From contig JAFKEU010000006.1 in NCBI GenBank assembly GCA_017308475.1, positions 269,694 to 333,693 of the forward strand: a DNA stretch of 64,000 nt, in the 5' to 3' direction. The stretch is from Alphaproteobacteria bacterium (GTDB lineage: Bacteria > Pseudomonadota > Alphaproteobacteria > Micropepsales > Micropepsaceae). Positions 18,184-26,293 of this stretch are shown one piece after another. Made by a program: the position numbers and the translations under genes. The notes beneath the pieces were generated by a model. That model saw only the letters and a list, made by a program, of their open reading frames with translations. It made no database searches and had not been told where the DNA came from. How positions within the stretch are numbered: position 1 is the stretch's first letter; each line of letters starts with the position of its first letter.

Positions 18184-18408
18184 TTACTTGCCGAACGCCG
18201 CTTCGAATTCCGCCTTTGACAGCAAGCCGTCCCGGTCCTTGTCGGCCGCTGCGAACGCCTGCATGACGGCCGGGTTCTTCTGGGCCTCTGTTTGCGAAAT
18301 CTTGCCGTCATGATTGGCATCCAGAGCCGTGAACACCAATGCGGCATCCTGGGCGAACGCAGGAGATCCGAGCAGCACGGCAACTGCCAAAACCAGGCGC
18401 TTCTTCAT
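18184..18408 (-). CDS. small exported EF-hand protein
   Basis: A 74-residue protein with a cleavable signal (MKKRLVLAVAVLLGSPAFAQ) and two EF-hand calcium loops, DANHDGKISQTE and DKDRDGLLSKAE, whose spacing is that of a paired EF-hand. Asp, Asn, Asp, Gly, Ile/Leu and Glu stand at the expected loop positions. It is probably a periplasmic Ca2+-binding protein of unknown partner. AGGAGT lies upstream of the ATG. Confidence 0.85.
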   Translation of the reverse strand: MKKRLVLAVAVLLGSPAFAQDAALVFTALDANHDGKISQTEAQKNPAVMQAFAAADKDRDGLLSKAEFEAAFGK

Positions 18409-18440
18409 CGAACACTCCTGTCAATCTGGAATCTTCATGG

Positions 18441-19142
18441 TTACCCGATAACCGCCCATGTTCCGTCGGGCTGCCGGCAGGCCCGCCCGACCGCAGCCTG
18501 CGGGCGGCCGCCGACGAAGATCTGCTGCGTGAAATTCGCGCACCGGAAACCGACCGGATCGTCATAGTAGCTGCGAACCCGGAATTCGCCATAATGACCG
18601 TTGCGCGGATTGCGCCATTGAAACGGCACGCCGGCGCGGCCCGAATTCAACCCGTCAAAGTAGGTGTTGTAGGCGTAGCTGCGGTCTTCGCAATCGAGAT
18701 TGCGGGTCAGCGCCGCGCCAAGCGCCCCGCCCAACACCACGCCGGCGATCGTCGCGCCGCCCCGCCCGCCGCCTCGGCCCAGCGCGTTGCCCAGGATGCC
18801 GCCGATCAGGGCGCCGGCGATCACGCCCCCTGGATCAACCTGGGTCCGGCATTCCCGGTAATAGATGTCATCCTGATAATTGTATGAGCGCTGATACTGC
18901 CGCCGCCAGCGCTGGTCGGCGTCCCGGATGCCGGGATAGGCCACACCGCCGCCGAAGGCGCGGTCGTTAAAGGGTGTCCTGGTGCGGCCGTCGTCATAGC
19001 CCCTTCGATAGCCTTCGCTATAGGGGGCCGGGTAGGGATCATAACCCTGGCCGGGATAGCCCGGCTGCGCGGCGGCCGTCAGCACCGAAGGTCCGAACAG
19101 GCCTGCCCCAATCAACAACACCGCGATCGCATGGTTGCGCAT
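18441..19142 (-). CDS. exported glycine-zipper (17 kDa antigen-like) surface protein
   Basis: A 233-residue protein with a signal peptide (MRNHAIAVLLIGAGLFGPSVLTAAAQ), then a Tyr/Gly/Pro-rich stretch (PGYPGQGYDPYPAPYSEGYRRGYDDG). A glycine-zipper pair follows (GGVIAGALIGGILGNALG and GATIAGVVLGGALGAAL) as in rickettsial 17 kDa antigens and SlyB, and then a C-terminal Cys-containing domain. It probably sits in the outer membrane. The start at 19142 has GGAAGGGG upstream. An FNR-type box with a matched -10 lies 60 bp upstream. Confidence 0.8.
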   Translation of the reverse strand: MRNHAIAVLLIGAGLFGPSVLTAAAQPGYPGQGYDPYPAPYSEGYRRGYDDGRTRTPFNDRAFGGGVAYPGIRDADQRWRRQYQRSYNYQDDIYYRECRTQVDPGGVIAGALIGGILGNALGRGGGRGGATIAGVVLGGALGAALTRNLDCEDRSYAYNTYFDGLNSGRAGVPFQWRNPRNGHYGEFRVRSYYDDPVGFRCANFTQQIFVGGRPQAAVGRACRQPDGTWAVIG

Positions 19143-19173
19143 GGCACTGCCCCTTCCTGCAACGGACTTTTGC

Positions 19174-19214
19174 AGTATATCCAGGGACTGACCGGCCATA
19201 TTGATCCCGATCAA
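19174..19214 (-). promoter_or_regulatory. FNR/FixK-type box with class II promoter geometry upstream of the glycine-zipper gene
   Basis: TTGATCCCGATCAA at 19201-19214 matches TTGAT-N4-ATCAA exactly. On the minus strand a -10-like TATACT lies at 19179-19174. A start near 19166 puts the box centre at -41.5, the class II FNR position, and leaves a leader of about 24 nt to the ATG at 19142. Regulator identity is inferred. Confidence 0.65.
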
Positions 19215-19236
19215 GGGGCCTGCGGCGTCCCTTCGA

Positions 19237-20028
19237 TCAGGGCAGAAACAGAGTCACCATGGCCATCACCAGTTCGGCCAGGATCAGCAGGACGATAAGC
19301 ATCTCCAGGCGCACGGAACGCTGGGTATCGATCATGTCGGTGAAGGTCTGCGCGGCCGTGCCGATCACGCCGACCTTGCCATTGAGAAGCGTTCCGCGCT
19401 CGATGATCTCATACTCGTCCTCCAGCCGCGCATAGAGCCGTTCGAGTTCGGGATGGTCCCAGAGCGCCTCGGGCTTTTCGGCAAAGGCGATGCGGCCGGA
19501 AACGCGATGCTGGGCCAGAAGCGCTTCGCCGACAAGCTGCAGCAGCGCCTTTCGGGCCCTGGGCACCCGGCCGCTCGATGCAAGCCGCGCGGCCGCCGGC
19601 TCGATGGTATCGAAGACCGACGCGATTTCGCGCTCATAGCGCGCCAGGGCAATGCTCTTGGCCAGCACGTCGGCCAGGACCAGGACATGGGCGGGGGTAA
19701 GCTCGCGCAACTGCAGGCGGCCGGCGCCGACAACGCCTTCTTCCAGGCCGGGCGCCAGCATGATGACAAGGCGTTCTTCCTCGACGGGAATGGGAGGCGC
19801 CGCGCCGCCGGCAAGCTGGGCCAGGGTTTCGTCCTCCTGCGCCTGGCTGAGGCCGACCAGCACCGCGGCCCCGTAGCGGAACACGACCACATAGCCCTCG
19901 CCCTTGCGATAGCATAGCGGCGCCATCGAGATGACGCCGCTCTGTCCGGTTCTGTCCGCCGCAAGGCGATCGCCCAGAAGCACGGCATGGACGGTGATCT
20001 GGGACGCTGTGGGGGCCGTATTGTTCAA
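19237..20028 (-). CDS. RMND1/DUF155 family membrane protein
   Basis: A 263-residue protein of the RMD1/RMND1 (DUF155) family. The N-terminal domain reads VHAVLLGDRLAADRT and GYVVVFRYGAAVLVGLSQAQ. The C-terminal part carries the family signature (RLYARLEDEYEI, IERGTLLNGKVGVIGTAAQTFTDMIDTQRSVRLE) and ends in one transmembrane segment (MLIVLLILAELVMAMVTLFL), so it is a tail-anchored-like inner-membrane protein. Mitochondrial relatives support translation; bacterial function is not established. The start is TTG at 20028 (TTG AAC AAT), with GGGG upstream; the first in-frame ATG is 34 codons later, inside the domain. Confidence 0.85.
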   Translation of the reverse strand: MNNTAPTASQITVHAVLLGDRLAADRTGQSGVISMAPLCYRKGEGYVVVFRYGAAVLVGLSQAQEDETLAQLAGGAAPPIPVEEERLVIMLAPGLEEGVVGAGRLQLRELTPAHVLVLADVLAKSIALARYEREIASVFDTIEPAAARLASSGRVPRARKALLQLVGEALLAQHRVSGRIAFAEKPEALWDHPELERLYARLEDEYEIIERGTLLNGKVGVIGTAAQTFTDMIDTQRSVRLEMLIVLLILAELVMAMVTLFLP

Positions 20029-20203
20029 GCCGCAATCCCCGTGGGAAGGGCAAATATCCCACTGCCGCGACCGGAATCAAATGGCATGGCCAGGGAAACG
20101 AATCTGCGCCGCTTGCCGCCGGGTGGACGTTCACCGCCGTCGAAACACGCGCCGCTCGCGCGGGCTTGGCATCGTTTCGGTCCAGCTTCGCTGGGTGAGA
20201 CGA

Positions 20204-20278
20204 TGGTGGGCGCGATAGGGATTGAACCTATGACCCCTCCCGTGTGAAGGGAGTGCTCTCCCGCTGAGCTACGCGCCC
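20204..20278 (-). tRNA. tRNA-Val (CAC)
   Basis: Read on the minus strand, all cloverleaf parts are present in 75 nt: acceptor GGGCGCG/CGCGCCC (7 bp), D arm GCTC-GAGC, anticodon arm CTCCC-TTCACAC-GGGAG with anticodon CAC reading GUG, a 5-base variable region, T arm ATAGG-TTCAATC-CCTAT, discriminator A and an encoded CCA at 20204-20206. Anticodon CAC assigns it to valine. Confidence 0.95.
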
Positions 20279-20422
20279 GCCGATGGGGCCGTTGCCCCGT
20301 GGGGACCGTCCGCTTAAGGGAGCCGCTCCGGTCCTGTCAAGCAGACCGGAGACGAATGGACCTTAATTCCCGGAAAAACCGGCTCGGCGACGCCGCCAAT
20401 GTCCGTCTCACGTGCCCACCGC

Positions 20423-22069
20423 TCAGGCCGCCAGCGGCAGGTCGATCCAAAAGCGGGTCTGGCGGCCGGGCTCGCTCTCGAAATCGATGCGCCCGCCTTG
20501 CGCCTCCACCAGCATCTTGGCGATGGAAAGCCCCAGGCCCGCGCCCGGCACGTTGCGCCCCACCTGGGCCGATCGGCGGAAGGGCTCGAACACCGCACCC
20601 CGCTCGGACGGGGGAATGCCCGGCCCGGCATTGACCACCTCGATGCGGCCGAACCCGTCTTCCAGCGCGCGCGCCCGCAGCCGGATGGGCGAGGCATTGT
20701 CGCCATACTTGAAGGCATTAGCGATCAGGTTGTTCAGGATCTGCGCCAGCCGCACCGGATCGGCATTCACCGCCAGCCGGTCGGGCACGCTTTCGATCAG
20801 GACCGGCTTACCGCCCAGACTTTCGTCCAGGCGCATGGCCTCGACACAGGTGCGCAGCAGGCTGTCCACCGCCACCGGCTCGGGCAGGATCGACAGCGCC
20901 CCTGCCTCGGCCCGCGACAGGTCCAGAAGGTCGTCATGCAGCCGCTGCAGCAGTTCGCCGTTATGGGCGATGATGGCGGCGAATTCCGGCGCCCGCGCGG
21001 CCGGCAGCAACCCCTGTTCCAGCATGCCGGAAAAGCCGATGATCGCCGACAGCGGGTTTCGCACCTCATGGCTGACATGGGCCAGAAGCTGGCTCTTGAA
21101 GCGCGAGGCGCGCACCGCCCTTCGCCGGTGCCGCTCGATCACCGCCACATGCAGGTCGCGTTCGTTCAGCAACAGGGCGCTCCTCACGCACAGCACGCTG
21201 CACACCGCCAGGAAAAGCTGCAGGAACTGCACCTTGGTCACTGCGTCATGGACCAGCTGCGGCATCGGCCCGCTCAGCGCGGCGGCGGCGATCACCACGA
21301 TCCCCGCGCCCGCGCCCACGAGCCGGAACCAGCGGGTCACGAACAGCGCGGCCGCCAGGACCAGGAATTTGAGCGAATAGTCGTCGAAGCGGAACACCGC
21401 CGCCGAACATCCGGCCAGCAGGACCGCGCTGGCCAGCGCCAGCGGCCAGCGCCGGCCAAGCTGCTGCTTGGCGAACTGGCGCCACGAAATCCGCATGCCG
21501 ATGGGAAAGATCATCAGAAAGCCCAGCGCGTCAGCAATGAACCAGTGCAGTCCCGCTATGAAGGCGCCTGGCTGGCCGGCAAGCCATGTCGCCGCCATCG
21601 CCGCCGTGCCGCCGAACAGCGGCGGCAGCAGCGCGGCCTTTATCGTCAGGCGCGCATCGGCAAGCGCGCTGGGCGGCAATAGCGAGCGCCATCCCTTCTG
21701 GGCGATCGTCACCGCCAGCGCCAGTTCGGCGATGTTGATCAGGCTGAAGGCAATGGTGATGGTGCCGCTGTCGCTGTTCAGCGCATTGTTGAGCAGGTCG
21801 GCGACAAGCACCGCGCCCAGCATCACCGACCGCCGGCTCCAGTCGCGGGCATGGCGCACGATCACACAGGTGGCGAAGGCGGTGGCGGGCCAGATCACCG
21901 CCGCCGAGTTCGCCTTGGGCATCAGCAGAATCGCGCCATAGCCCAGCACGAAAAAGCCCACCCCCGCGGCCAGCGTGGCAAGCAGAAACCTGCGCGTCAG
22001 GAATGGCTGAAACGGCTGCACCGGTCCCCCAGGTCGCCGCGGCTCTCCTCGACGCGGCGGCGGGATCAT
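20423..22069 (-). CDS. MASE1-type membrane sensor histidine kinase
   Basis: A 548-residue sensor kinase. Residues of about 25-300 are a polytopic MASE1-like sensor (AAVIWPATAFATCVIV, ALGFLMIFPIGMRISW). The HisKA domain follows with the phospho-acceptor His in LLAHVSHEVRNPLSAIIGFSGML. The ATPase domain has N box LNNLIANAFKYGDNAS, G1 VVNAGPGIP, F box VFEPFRRS and G2 GAGLGLSIAKMLVE, so all catalytic boxes are intact. No response regulator is adjacent, so it is an orphan kinase. The signal is unknown. It lies on the same strand as gph, starting 62 bp beyond that gene's end. Confidence 0.88.
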   Translation of the reverse strand: MIPPPRRGEPRRPGGPVQPFQPFLTRRFLLATLAAGVGFFVLGYGAILLMPKANSAAVIWPATAFATCVIVRHARDWSRRSVMLGAVLVADLLNNALNSDSGTITIAFSLINIAELALAVTIAQKGWRSLLPPSALADARLTIKAALLPPLFGGTAAMAATWLAGQPGAFIAGLHWFIADALGFLMIFPIGMRISWRQFAKQQLGRRWPLALASAVLLAGCSAAVFRFDDYSLKFLVLAAALFVTRWFRLVGAGAGIVVIAAAALSGPMPQLVHDAVTKVQFLQLFLAVCSVLCVRSALLLNERDLHVAVIERHRRRAVRASRFKSQLLAHVSHEVRNPLSAIIGFSGMLEQGLLPAARAPEFAAIIAHNGELLQRLHDDLLDLSRAEAGALSILPEPVAVDSLLRTCVEAMRLDESLGGKPVLIESVPDRLAVNADPVRLAQILNNLIANAFKYGDNASPIRLRARALEDGFGRIEVVNAGPGIPPSERGAVFEPFRRSAQVGRNVPGAGLGLSIAKMLVEAQGGRIDFESEPGRQTRFWIDLPLAA

Positions 22070-22131
22070 GCCGATTCAGGGGGAAATGTCAGCGAAATTC
22101 GATGCCGCAGTCCGCCCTTCCGGCGTGACGA

Positions 22132-22800
22132 TCAGAGCAGTTCCAAGTCCTTCAGTGCGCCCGGCAGGCTGGCAAAATCGTCCAGAACCAGGTCTGCGCC
22201 CAGGCTGGCGGCGGGTACCGGCGTATAGCCGTGGGAGAACAGGATACAGCGCACCTGGGCGGCGCGCGCGGTGTTGAGGTCGGTGACCGAGTCCCCGATC
22301 ATCGCCGCCGGCCCGCCGCCCATGTCGCCTACCACGTCATGGAAGATGCGCGGATCGGGCTTGGTATAGGGCTTGCGGCCAGCGCCATAGACCTCCTCGA
22401 ACATGTCCGCGATCCCCAGCCGCGGCAGCAGCAGGTCGGTCAGTTCCTGCGGCTTGTTGGTCAACACGCCCAGCCGCGCGCCCCGGCGTTTCAGGCTGTC
22501 CAGCGTCTCGCCCACGCCGGCAAACAGCCGGGTGCCCTCGGCGATATGCTCCCGGTAATGGGCCAGGAATATCTCGATCAGGGGCGGTATTTCTGGATCG
22601 GTCACCGGCTGGCCGGCCGCCTCCATCGCCTGGCTGATCAGCGCCTTGGCGCCAAAGCCCACCATGTGGCGCAAATGGTCCAGGTCGGTACGGGCCAGCC
22701 CCCGCGCCGCCAGGACGGCGTTGGTGGCCCCCAGAAGGTCGGGCGCGGTGTCGGCCAGGGTGCCGTCCAGGTCGAAGATCAGGGCAGGGGAGATGATCAA
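22132..22800 (-). CDS. gph: phosphoglycolate phosphatase (HAD family)
   Basis: A 222-residue HAD hydrolase of the Gph type. Motif I FDLDGTLADTAPDL holds the nucleophilic Asp, motif II is in VLTNKP, and motif III/IV is Lys in GRKPYTKPDPRIF with the acidic pair in MIGDSVTDLNTARAA. It dephosphorylates 2-phosphoglycolate from DNA repair or oxygenation. The start is TTG at 22800 (TTG ATC ATC TCC), since no in-frame ATG precedes motif I. ACGGAAAG upstream can serve as ribosome binding site. It is divergent from glmU. Confidence 0.88.
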   Translation of the reverse strand: MIISPALIFDLDGTLADTAPDLLGATNAVLAARGLARTDLDHLRHMVGFGAKALISQAMEAAGQPVTDPEIPPLIEIFLAHYREHIAEGTRLFAGVGETLDSLKRRGARLGVLTNKPQELTDLLLPRLGIADMFEEVYGAGRKPYTKPDPRIFHDVVGDMGGGPAAMIGDSVTDLNTARAAQVRCILFSHGYTPVPAASLGADLVLDDFASLPGALKDLELL

Positions 22801-22897
22801 TGGGACTTTCCGTCAAGGGTTTTCGTTCAGAATCGGGGCAATATAGCGTCGGAATTTGTCATTTCACCTTTTTGCGCCAACCCCGTACCGGAACACC

Positions 22898-24238
22898 ATG
22901 TCCGCCATCACACGCAAGGCAGCAATCATCCTGGCCGCGGGCCAGGGCACCCGCATGAAGTCGGCCCTGCCCAAGGTGCTGCACAAGGTCGCGCACCTGC
23001 CCATGCTGGGCCATGTGATTGCGGCGGTGCGAGGCGCCGGCGTCAGCCGCATCGTGGTGGTGGTGGCGCCGGGCGCCGATGCCGTTCGGGACTATGCCGA
23101 AGCCCAGGGCTGCGCCGTCGCCGTCCAGGACCGGCAACTGGGCACCGGCCATGCCGCCCGCGCCGCCCAGCAGGCGCTGCCCGATTTCGACGGCGATGTG
23201 GTGGTGGCCTTCGGCGACAATCCCCTGACCACGCCCGGCACTTTTGCCCGCGCCTTTGACGGGGCGGCGAAGACCGGCATGGCCCTGGTCGCCTTCCGCA
23301 CCGGCGGCGGCGCCTATGGCCGGGTGATCCAGGCCGCCGACGGCAGCTTCGAGCGCATCGTGGAATACAAGGACGCCACGCCAGCGGAGCGCAGCATCGA
23401 TCTGTGCAACGCCGGCATCCTGGCGGCGGATGCGCGAAGGCTCTTTGGCTGGACCGCGCGCCTGACCAACGCCAACGCCCAGCAGGAATATTACCTGACC
23501 GACGTGCCGGCGCTGGCAAGAGCCGACGGCATCAGTCCCGCCGTGATCGTGGCGCCCGAGGAAGAAGCCCTGGGCGTCAACAGCCGGGGCGAGCTTGCCG
23601 CCGCCGAACGGATCATGCAGGACCGCCTGCGTGCCCGCTTCATGGCCGAAGGCGTGGGCCTTGTCGCGCCCGAGACCGTATTCCTGTCGCACGACACGGT
23701 GATCGAGCCGGACGTGGAGATCGAGCCCTTCGTGGTGATCGCGCCCGGTGTCACCATCGGAAGCGGCGCGCGCATCCGCAGCCATTCGCATCTGGAAGGC
23801 GCTGAAATCGCCGCCGGTGCCATCATCGGCCCCTTCGCCCGCCTTCGCCCCGGCGCCTGGATCGGCGAGAACGCCCATATCGGCAATTTCGTCGAAGTGA
23901 AGAATGCCACCATCGCCGCCGGTGCCAAGGCCAACCATCTCACCTATCTTGGGGATGCCGATGTGGGACCAAAGGCTAATATCGGCGCGGGGACCATCAC
24001 CTGCAACTATGACGGTTTCACCAAGGCCAGGACCGAGATCGGCGCGGGCGCTTTCATCGGTTCGGACACCGCGCTGGTGGCGCCGGTGAAGGTGGGCGCG
24101 GGCGCCATTACCGCCGCCGGTTCGGTGATCACCCGCGACGTGCCCGCCGATGCGCTGGCCATCGCGCGCGGTACCCAGAGCGAAAAGCCCGGCTGGGCGA
24201 AAGCTTTCCGCGAGCGCAAGCAGCAGGAGAAGAAATAG
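22898..24238 (+). CDS. glmU: bifunctional UDP-N-acetylglucosamine pyrophosphorylase / glucosamine-1-phosphate acetyltransferase
   Basis: A 446-residue GlmU. The N-terminal uridylyltransferase has LAAGQGTRMKSALPKVLH at residues of about 11-28 and QLGTGHAA. A left-handed beta-helix acetyltransferase follows, with hexapeptide repeats (IEPDVEIEPFVVIAPGVTIGSGARI) and the catalytic His region near NAHIGNFVEVKNATI. It makes UDP-GlcNAc for peptidoglycan and LPS. The stop overlaps the glmS start region (TAG ATG with no gap), so the pair is translationally linked and supplies consecutive steps. Confidence 0.95.
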   Translation: MSAITRKAAIILAAGQGTRMKSALPKVLHKVAHLPMLGHVIAAVRGAGVSRIVVVVAPGADAVRDYAEAQGCAVAVQDRQLGTGHAARAAQQALPDFDGDVVVAFGDNPLTTPGTFARAFDGAAKTGMALVAFRTGGGAYGRVIQAADGSFERIVEYKDATPAERSIDLCNAGILAADARRLFGWTARLTNANAQQEYYLTDVPALARADGISPAVIVAPEEEALGVNSRGELAAAERIMQDRLRARFMAEGVGLVAPETVFLSHDTVIEPDVEIEPFVVIAPGVTIGSGARIRSHSHLEGAEIAAGAIIGPFARLRPGAWIGENAHIGNFVEVKNATIAAGAKANHLTYLGDADVGPKANIGAGTITCNYDGFTKARTEIGAGAFIGSDTALVAPVKVGAGAITAAGSVITRDVPADALAIARGTQSEKPGWAKAFRERKQQEKK

Positions 24239-26065
24239 ATGTGCGGTATTGTCGGCATTGCCGGAACCCGGGACGTCGCCCCCGTCATTCTGGAAGCGCT
24301 GAAGCGCCTGGAATATCGCGGCTATGACAGCGCGGGCATTGCCACGCTGGATGAAGGCCAGATCGCCCGCCGCCGCTCGCCCGGCAAGCTGAACAAGCTT
24401 GGCGCGGTGCTGGAGGTAAAGCCCCTGCACGGCTTCACCGGCATCGGCCACACCCGCTGGGCGACCCATGGCAAGCCCAACGAGATCAACGCCCATCCGC
24501 ACGCCACGCCCCGCGTCGCCATCGTGCACAACGGCATTATCGAGAATTTCCGCGAGCTGAAGACCGAACTGGCCGCCAGGGGCCATGTCTTCGAGTCGGA
24601 GACCGACAGCGAGGTGGCCGCCCACCTGGTCACCGACCTGCTTTCCCAGGGGCTGGATGCGGAAGCGGCGGCGAAGGCGGCGGTGGCGCGCCTGACCGGC
24701 GCCTATTCGATTGCCATGATCTTCGCCGGCCAGGACGGGCTTCTGATCGGCGCGCGCAAGGGTGCGCCGCTGGCCGTCGGCTATGCCGAGCATGAAGCCT
24801 ATCTCGGGTCCGATGCCTTCGCGCTTGCGCCCTTCACCAACCGCGTCGCCTATCTGGAAGACGGCGATGTGGTGGTGATCCGCGGCCCCGAAGTGCGCAT
24901 CTTCGACGCCGAAGGCCGCCCGGCCAACCGCGAGATCAAGATCACCTCGGCCAGCGCCGCGCTGGTCGACAAGGCCGGCCACAGCCATTTCATGGCCAAG
25001 GAAATCCACGAACAGCCCGAAGTGGTGGGCCACACCCTGGCGCACTATCTCGATCCCGCCGGTCCCACGGTGCGCCATCTGGGCAAGGGCCTGCGCGAGG
25101 CGCTGGCCGGTGCCTCGCGCCTGACCATCAGCGCCTGCGGCACCGCCTATTACGCCGGCATGGTCGGCAAATACTGGTTCGAAAAGCTGGGCCGCCTGCC
25201 GGTGGAAAGCGATGTGGCCTCCGAACTGCGCTACAGAAATCCCGTCTATCCGAAAAACGGCGCCGCCCTGTTCGTGTCGCAATCGGGCGAAACCGCCGAC
25301 ACGCTGGCGGCGCTGCGCGACGCCAAGGCGCAGGGCCAGACCACGATCGCGGTGGTGAACGTGGCCGAAAGCTCCATCGCGCGCGAGGCCGACATCGTGC
25401 TGCCCACCTTTGCGGGCCCCGAGATCGGTGTGGCCTCCACCAAGGCCTTCACCTGCCAGCTGGCGGCGCTGGCCAGCTTCGCCATCGCGGCCGGCCTGGC
25501 GCGCGGCGTCCTCAGCGAGGAGGACGAGCGCAAGCTCTGCACGTCGCTGCTGGAGGCGCCGCGCCATATCGCCGAGATGCTGAAGCAGGAAGCCCACGCC
25601 AGGGCGCTGGGCGAGGAAATCGCCAAGGCCCGCGACGTGCTTTACATGGGCCGCGGCGCTTCTTTCCCGCTGGCGATGGAAGGCGCACTGAAGCTGAAGG
25701 AGATCAGCTATATCCACGCCGAAGGCTATGCCGCCGGTGAGATGAAGCACGGCCCCATCGCGCTGATCGACGAGGCGGTACCGATCATCGTCATCGCGCC
25801 CCATGACGTGCATTTCGAGAAGACCATCTCCAACATGCAGGAAGTGATGGCGCGCGGCGGCAAGGTGCTCTTGATCTCCGACAGTGACGGCATCGCCAAG
25901 GCAGGCGATGTCTGGGCATCGCTGGAAGTGCCCAAGACCAACGCCTTCATCACCCCGATCCTCTACGCCATCCCCGTGCAGCTCCTGGCCTATTACGCCG
26001 CACTAGCCAAGGGTACCGATGTCGACCAGCCGCGAAACCTCGCCAAGAGCGTGACGGTGGAATAG
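24239..26065 (+). CDS. glmS: glutamine-fructose-6-phosphate aminotransferase
   Basis: A 608-residue GlmS of normal length. It starts MCGIVGIAG with the catalytic Cys as second residue, exposed after Met removal. The glutaminase domain is seen in RWATHGKPNEINAHPH and VHNGIIENF, followed by two SIS sugar-isomerase domains (SACGTAYYAGMVGKYW, SQSGETADTLAALRDAK, MGRGASFPLAMEGALKLKEISYIHAE) and the C-terminal DQPRNLAKSVTVE tail. It converts fructose-6-phosphate and glutamine to glucosamine-6-phosphate, feeding GlmU. The ATG directly follows the glmU stop codon. No glmS-ribozyme is apparent. Confidence 0.96.
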   Translation: MCGIVGIAGTRDVAPVILEALKRLEYRGYDSAGIATLDEGQIARRRSPGKLNKLGAVLEVKPLHGFTGIGHTRWATHGKPNEINAHPHATPRVAIVHNGIIENFRELKTELAARGHVFESETDSEVAAHLVTDLLSQGLDAEAAAKAAVARLTGAYSIAMIFAGQDGLLIGARKGAPLAVGYAEHEAYLGSDAFALAPFTNRVAYLEDGDVVVIRGPEVRIFDAEGRPANREIKITSASAALVDKAGHSHFMAKEIHEQPEVVGHTLAHYLDPAGPTVRHLGKGLREALAGASRLTISACGTAYYAGMVGKYWFEKLGRLPVESDVASELRYRNPVYPKNGAALFVSQSGETADTLAALRDAKAQGQTTIAVVNVAESSIAREADIVLPTFAGPEIGVASTKAFTCQLAALASFAIAAGLARGVLSEEDERKLCTSLLEAPRHIAEMLKQEAHARALGEEIAKARDVLYMGRGASFPLAMEGALKLKEISYIHAEGYAAGEMKHGPIALIDEAVPIIVIAPHDVHFEKTISNMQEVMARGGKVLLISDSDGIAKAGDVWASLEVPKTNAFITPILYAIPVQLLAYYAALAKGTDVDQPRNLAKSVTVE

Positions 26066-26215
26066 CCGCGGTCCTTTTGCGTCCTGAGTGCGTCGCGCGT
26101 GCTCACGTGCTATAAGGAATTTCCGGGCTAATTTTTGCTATCGCTGGATATGCTGGTGGGATATTGGCTCCGAAAAGTGACGGTAGGGATCAAACCAACC
26201 CCTCATGACGGAATT

Positions 26216-26286
26216 CTTTCACCCTCCCCTTGAGGGAGGGTCGAATTGCGGAGCAATTCGGGGAGGGGTGCGCGCGATAGCGCGCA
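26216..26286. repeat. left inverted-repeat module of the DUF559 cassette
   Basis: Two adjoining perfect hairpins: ACCCTCCC-cttga-GGGAGGGT (26221-26241) and CGAATTGC-gga-GCAATTCG (26242-26260), then GGGGAGGGGTG and a GCGCGC-GATA-GCGCGC-like palindrome. The same ordered blocks recur in reverse orientation after the DUF559 domain (26693-26790), so the two modules act as terminal inverted repeats around the gene. Confidence 0.75.
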
Positions 26287-26293
26287 AGGTCGA

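Noticed and set aside
24239..24300. glmS ribozyme/riboswitch
   Set aside because: glmU and glmS are joined with no intergenic leader, so there is no room for the ribozyme.
22859..25813. A 984-codon open frame on the minus strand opposite glmU and glmS
   Set aside because: The plus strand encodes two essential enzymes with all motifs. The antisense frame stays open because of GC-rich third positions and gives low-complexity His/Gly/Arg-rich protein.
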